Positions 61,191-64,000 of a stretch of 64,000 nucleotides of DNA are shown piece by piece. The DNA is from JAIPGX01 sp041650475. GTDB lineage: Bacteria; Babelota; Babeliae; Babelales; UASB340. Below the pieces are notes generated by a model. That model saw nothing but the letters and a program-made list of their open reading frames with translations. It searched no databases and had not been told where the DNA came from. How positions within the stretch are numbered: position 1 is the stretch's first letter; every line of letters begins with the position of its first letter. The position numbers and the translations under genes were made by a program. The stretch spans positions 5,323 through 69,322 of the forward strand of contig JBAZLD010000006.1 of assembly GCA_041650475.1 (NCBI GenBank), written 5' to 3'.

Positions 61191-63386
61191 CTATTTTGCC
61201 TGTAAATCAGTTGTTAAAAACTCTTTTAAAAACGTATTTCGTTTAATATTCTTATTATTTTTAATACCCAAAAAAATTGCTTTTGGTTGCCCAATTAAAA
61301 TACAAAGTTTTTTTGCTCTTGTGATTGCAGTATAAATAAGATTTCTTTGGAGCAAAATAAAATGCTGCATAAATATTGGAATTATTACAGCTTGAAATTC
61401 TGAGCCTTGACTTTTATGAATGGAAATAGAATAAGACAAAACTATTTCATCTAATTCAGTAAAATCATATTCTAAGTCTCTATTTCCAAAGTTTATAATT
61501 AGTTTTTGATCTTCTAAATTTATATCTAAAATTGTGCCAATATCACCATTAAAAACAAATTTATCGTAATTATTACGAATTTGCATAACACGATCGTTTT
61601 TTTTATAGATTTGGCCAAATCTTGTTATTTGGTTGTCTGTTTGTGATGGGTTTAAAAGCATTTGTAATTCTTGATTAATTCTGTTTGTTCCAACAATGCC
61701 TTTATTCATGGGTGTTAGTACTATTGAATCATTGTGTGAAATGCCTAAAATTGGTAATTTGTTTTTGTATATTTTATGTAAGATTGGAAAGATTTCTTCA
61801 GGATTTTCTGCTTTTATATAAACAAAATCTTTTTTTGTTGTTTGATTTTGTAAATTTGTAACAGGAAACTCACCGTTATTAACTTTGTGTGCGTTTACAA
61901 TAATTAGACTATCTTGTGCTTGTCTAAAAATCTCTGTTAATTTTACGGTAGCAATTTTATTTGAACTTATAAGATCATTTAGTACATTTCCAGCTCCCAC
62001 TGATGGTAGTTGGTCTACATCGCCTAATAAAATTAAATGTGCTTTACTGGGTAATGCCTTTAATAAAGAGTGCATCAAAAAGACATCTACCATTGAGCTT
62101 TCGTCAATAATCAAAAAATCTAAATTTAAAGCATTTTGTTCATTTTTTTTAAAAGACATTATTTCTGGTGTAAATTCTAATAATCTATGAATTGTTTCTG
62201 TATCATAACCAGTACTTTCGAACATTCGTTTTGCAGCTCTTCCTGTTGGTGCAGCCAGTTTGAATCTAATATGATTATCTTTGAGACATTCTAGTAATTT
62301 TTTAATTAAAGTTGTTTTTCCAGTTCCTGGTCCACCAGTTATAATAGTAATTCTATTTTGCAAACATGTTAAAATACCTCTTTGTTGGTCTTCGTTTAAT
62401 TCTATGCCATTTGCATCAGGTTTTCTTATTTGATTGTATATGATGCCAAAATCAAAATTGTGTTCAACTTTTCTTTCTAGAATTTTTAAAATTTTACTAG
62501 AAATGCTTTTTTCTGAAAAATAAAATTGTGGCAAAGATAAAAAATTCTTATTTTCATAAGAAATTAATTTTATTTTTTCTTCTTGATAAAGTTGGTTTAG
62601 TGCATTTTTAAGTAAATCTGAATTTATTTTACCCTCTTCTTCTAATTCTAATATTTCTAATGTTTCTTTTTTTAAATCATCTAATAGAATGTATAAATGT
62701 CCATTGTTTGTGGCTTGTGAAATACAGTATAAGATTCCTGATTTTATTCTTTGCAAAGAATTTTGTGCGATTCCTAATTTTAGGGCCAATGAATCTGCCG
62801 TTCTAAAACCAACCCCCCATATGTCTTCTACAAGTTTATAAGGGTTTTCTTGTATTTTTTGTAAAGAATTTTGCCCGTAAGTTTTGTAAATTTTTACTGC
62901 AAAAGATGTTGAAATATCTTTTGACTTTAAAAAAAGCATAATATCGGATATTTCTTTTTGATCTTGCCAAGCTTTAGTTATAGCTTCAACTTTTTTAGTT
63001 CCAACACCATTTATTTGTAAAAGTTTATCTGGTGTTTTATCTATTATTTCTAATGTTTTTTCTTGAAAAGCATTAACTAATTTTTCAGCAAATTTGGGAC
63101 CAATTCCTTTTATTAGACCAGATGCTAAATATTTTTTTATGCCATCAACTGAAGAAGGCAATTGAGTTTTAAATTCTAAAGCTTCAAATTGCCTTCCAAA
63201 TTTTGGGTGAAATATCCATTTTCCTTTGAATGTTGCTTGTTCCCCTTCATGAATTTGTGGTAATACCCCTTGCACGGTAATAGTTGTTTTAGTATTTATT
63301 TTTAAAAGGAAAATACTAAAACCATTTTCTTTGCTTTTAAATATTTCTTTTTCAAGTGTGCCGTGAATTTCTACAAGCTCATTCAT
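61191..63386 (-). CDS. recD2: ATP-dependent 5'-3' DNA helicase RecD2
   Basis: 731 residues. An N-terminal OB-like and helix-hairpin-helix region (LIKGIGPKFAEKLVNAF, LQINGVGTKKVEAI, WGVGFRTADSLAL) marks the RecD2 type found without RecBC. Helicase motifs follow: P-loop TGGPGTGKTTL (350-360), APTGRAAKRM, IIDESSMVD, LLGDVDQLPSVG, SYSISIHKSQGSEFQAV and YTAITRAKKLCILIG. All are intact. It is a DNA repair/recombination helicase. The upstream orphan gene lies 34 bases away. Confidence 0.95.
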   Translation of the reverse strand: MNELVEIHGTLEKEIFKSKENGFSIFLLKINTKTTITVQGVLPQIHEGEQATFKGKWIFHPKFGRQFEALEFKTQLPSSVDGIKKYLASGLIKGIGPKFAEKLVNAFQEKTLEIIDKTPDKLLQINGVGTKKVEAITKAWQDQKEISDIMLFLKSKDISTSFAVKIYKTYGQNSLQKIQENPYKLVEDIWGVGFRTADSLALKLGIAQNSLQRIKSGILYCISQATNNGHLYILLDDLKKETLEILELEEEGKINSDLLKNALNQLYQEEKIKLISYENKNFLSLPQFYFSEKSISSKILKILERKVEHNFDFGIIYNQIRKPDANGIELNEDQQRGILTCLQNRITIITGGPGTGKTTLIKKLLECLKDNHIRFKLAAPTGRAAKRMFESTGYDTETIHRLLEFTPEIMSFKKNEQNALNLDFLIIDESSMVDVFLMHSLLKALPSKAHLILLGDVDQLPSVGAGNVLNDLISSNKIATVKLTEIFRQAQDSLIIVNAHKVNNGEFPVTNLQNQTTKKDFVYIKAENPEEIFPILHKIYKNKLPILGISHNDSIVLTPMNKGIVGTNRINQELQMLLNPSQTDNQITRFGQIYKKNDRVMQIRNNYDKFVFNGDIGTILDINLEDQKLIINFGNRDLEYDFTELDEIVLSYSISIHKSQGSEFQAVIIPIFMQHFILLQRNLIYTAITRAKKLCILIGQPKAIFLGIKNNKNIKRNTFLKEFLTTDLQAK

Positions 63387-63420
63387 AAAATCAAAAAACC
63401 GATTTTTAAAGATAAAGTTA

Positions 63421-64000
63421 TTATTTTTTAGGAGATATATTTTTTAAAATTTCTCCAGTTAAAACTTCGAGTTCAAAACATAATTGTATTATTAATTCTT
63501 CATTAGTTAATTTTTCATAAAAAAAAGTATCTGGATTTTTTGAATCTAAAAATTGAAATAATAAAGGTTTTTCTTGTGTCTTTTCAGCCAAATCTTTTAC
63601 ACTGTTATTACTAAATAATATAGTTTCAGCTTGTTTTTTTACTACAGATTGAAATTCATATAATGGTTTTAAGAATTGACTTACAGGAAGTAATAAAGTT
63701 AATTTACTTTTTTCTATAAGTTCTTCTTTGGAGAAAGTTGTTATTTTTTCTGTATCTTTAATTTTTTCAATAATTTTATTAACATTTTCAGAAACTACTT
63801 TTAAAAGTTGAGTTTCTTTTTCTTTATCTTTGTTATTTTTTATTTTTGTCAATAATATATCTAAATTTTTAGCTATAGTTTGAATACTTTTAGCAAGACT
63901 AATCCATTCTTTTTTTATACTCAGGAGATCTGAGAGTTCTTTTGCAGCTTTATCACAATTAGTGTTTGTTATATTTGTAGGAGCCATATTTGTGTTTATA
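63421..64000 (-). CDS. Orphan helical protein, possibly continuing beyond the window
   Basis: From an ATG at 63987 it has 188 residues, but the frame is open to the window edge (no stop upstream) and no ribosome site precedes this ATG, so the true start may be outside. The visible part is helical and charged (LLTKIKNNKDKEKETQLLKVV, NKIIEKIKDTEKITTF) with no membrane segment. It ends CFELEVLTGEILKNISPKK. The Thr/Asn-rich beginning (APTNITNTNC) resembles sequence just after a signal peptide. No family was recognised. Confidence 0.6.
   Translation of the reverse strand, partial: INTNMAPTNITNTNCDKAAKELSDLLSIKKEWISLAKSIQTIAKNLDILLTKIKNNKDKEKETQLLKVVSENVNKIIEKIKDTEKITTFSKEELIEKSKLTLLLPVSQFLKPLYEFQSVVKKQAETILFSNNSVKDLAEKTQEKPLLFQFLDSKNPDTFFYEKLTNEELIIQLCFELEVLTGEILKNISPKK

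Noticed and set aside
1..64000. CRISPR arrays, rRNA operons, prophage or transposase genes
   Set aside because: I looked for regularly spaced direct repeats, conserved rRNA/tRNA segments and integrase/transposase motifs and saw none. The only regular spacing is the 11-base DnaA-box periodicity.

Overview
The window is very AT-rich and gene-dense. Most genes are packed in same-strand runs, many with overlapping ends. Gene content points to a reduced, diderm, probably host-associated bacterium. Outer-membrane signs are LpxK, two secretins, a beta-barrel protein ending in Phe and an MlaE/MlaF pair. Peptidoglycan signs are MurE with a DNPR motif, a double Ddl and MreB. Many small or orphan proteins carry signal peptides, and there are ankyrin, WD40, clostripain-like and caspase-like proteins. 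I infer a member of Candidatus Dependentiae (TM6, Babela-like). No rRNA, tRNA or other marker that would settle the taxonomy lies in the window.

Layout. 1-2.3 kb: start of an FtsH-like ATPase (cut by the window edge), mevalonate diphosphate decarboxylase, a PIN toxin/antitoxin pair, and beyond it a broken second copy of the decarboxylase 5' end. 2.6-12.7 kb: secreted orphans, a secreted methyltransferase, ruvA, a tandem D-Ala-D-Ala ligase fusion, rpe, psd, a GerMN-like protein, a cupin, endonuclease IV and a WecA/MraY-type transferase. 12.8-17.2 kb: lpxK, infB, nusA. 17.2-17.7 kb: a non-coding segment with nine DnaA boxes in two mirrored, helically phased arrays. Strand composition flips there, so I call it the chromosomal origin. 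17.7-28.3 kb: family 4 uracil-DNA glycosylase, a clostripain-like protease, a short ComEC, yajC, eno, rdgB, a GC-rich MITE-like element, an ankyrin/clan-CD protease, a 3-methyladenine glycosylase and a cation antiporter.

28.3-30.8 kb is an RNA-repair cluster (rtcB, archease, thpR). 30.9-39.4 kb is a type II secretion/type IV pilus-like block with two secretins, a GspC-like protein and GspL/GspM-like proteins; it has a good promoter in front. 39.5-44.6 kb carries moxR, a degenerate NtrC-like regulator, mlaF/mlaE, secG and tpiA. 44.7-51.7 kb carries an outer-membrane barrel, mreB, a secreted pseudo-phosphatase, a second clostripain-like protein with a lost His, a small membrane protein and murE. 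After a 0.6-kb AT-rich gap come a His-rich coiled-coil protein, a secreted WD40 propeller, a coiled-coil membrane protein, a cyclase-family hydrolase, gnd and zwf, a SulP transporter, a TVP38/DedA-type protein, recD2 and a partial orphan.

Central functions present are upper and oxidative pentose phosphate steps (zwf, gnd, rpe), two glycolytic enzymes (tpiA, eno), base-excision repair (UDG4, AAG, Nfo) and envelope building. The accessory part looks aimed at the envelope and a eukaryotic host. All assignments come from reading sequence and translated motifs by eye; no database search was run.
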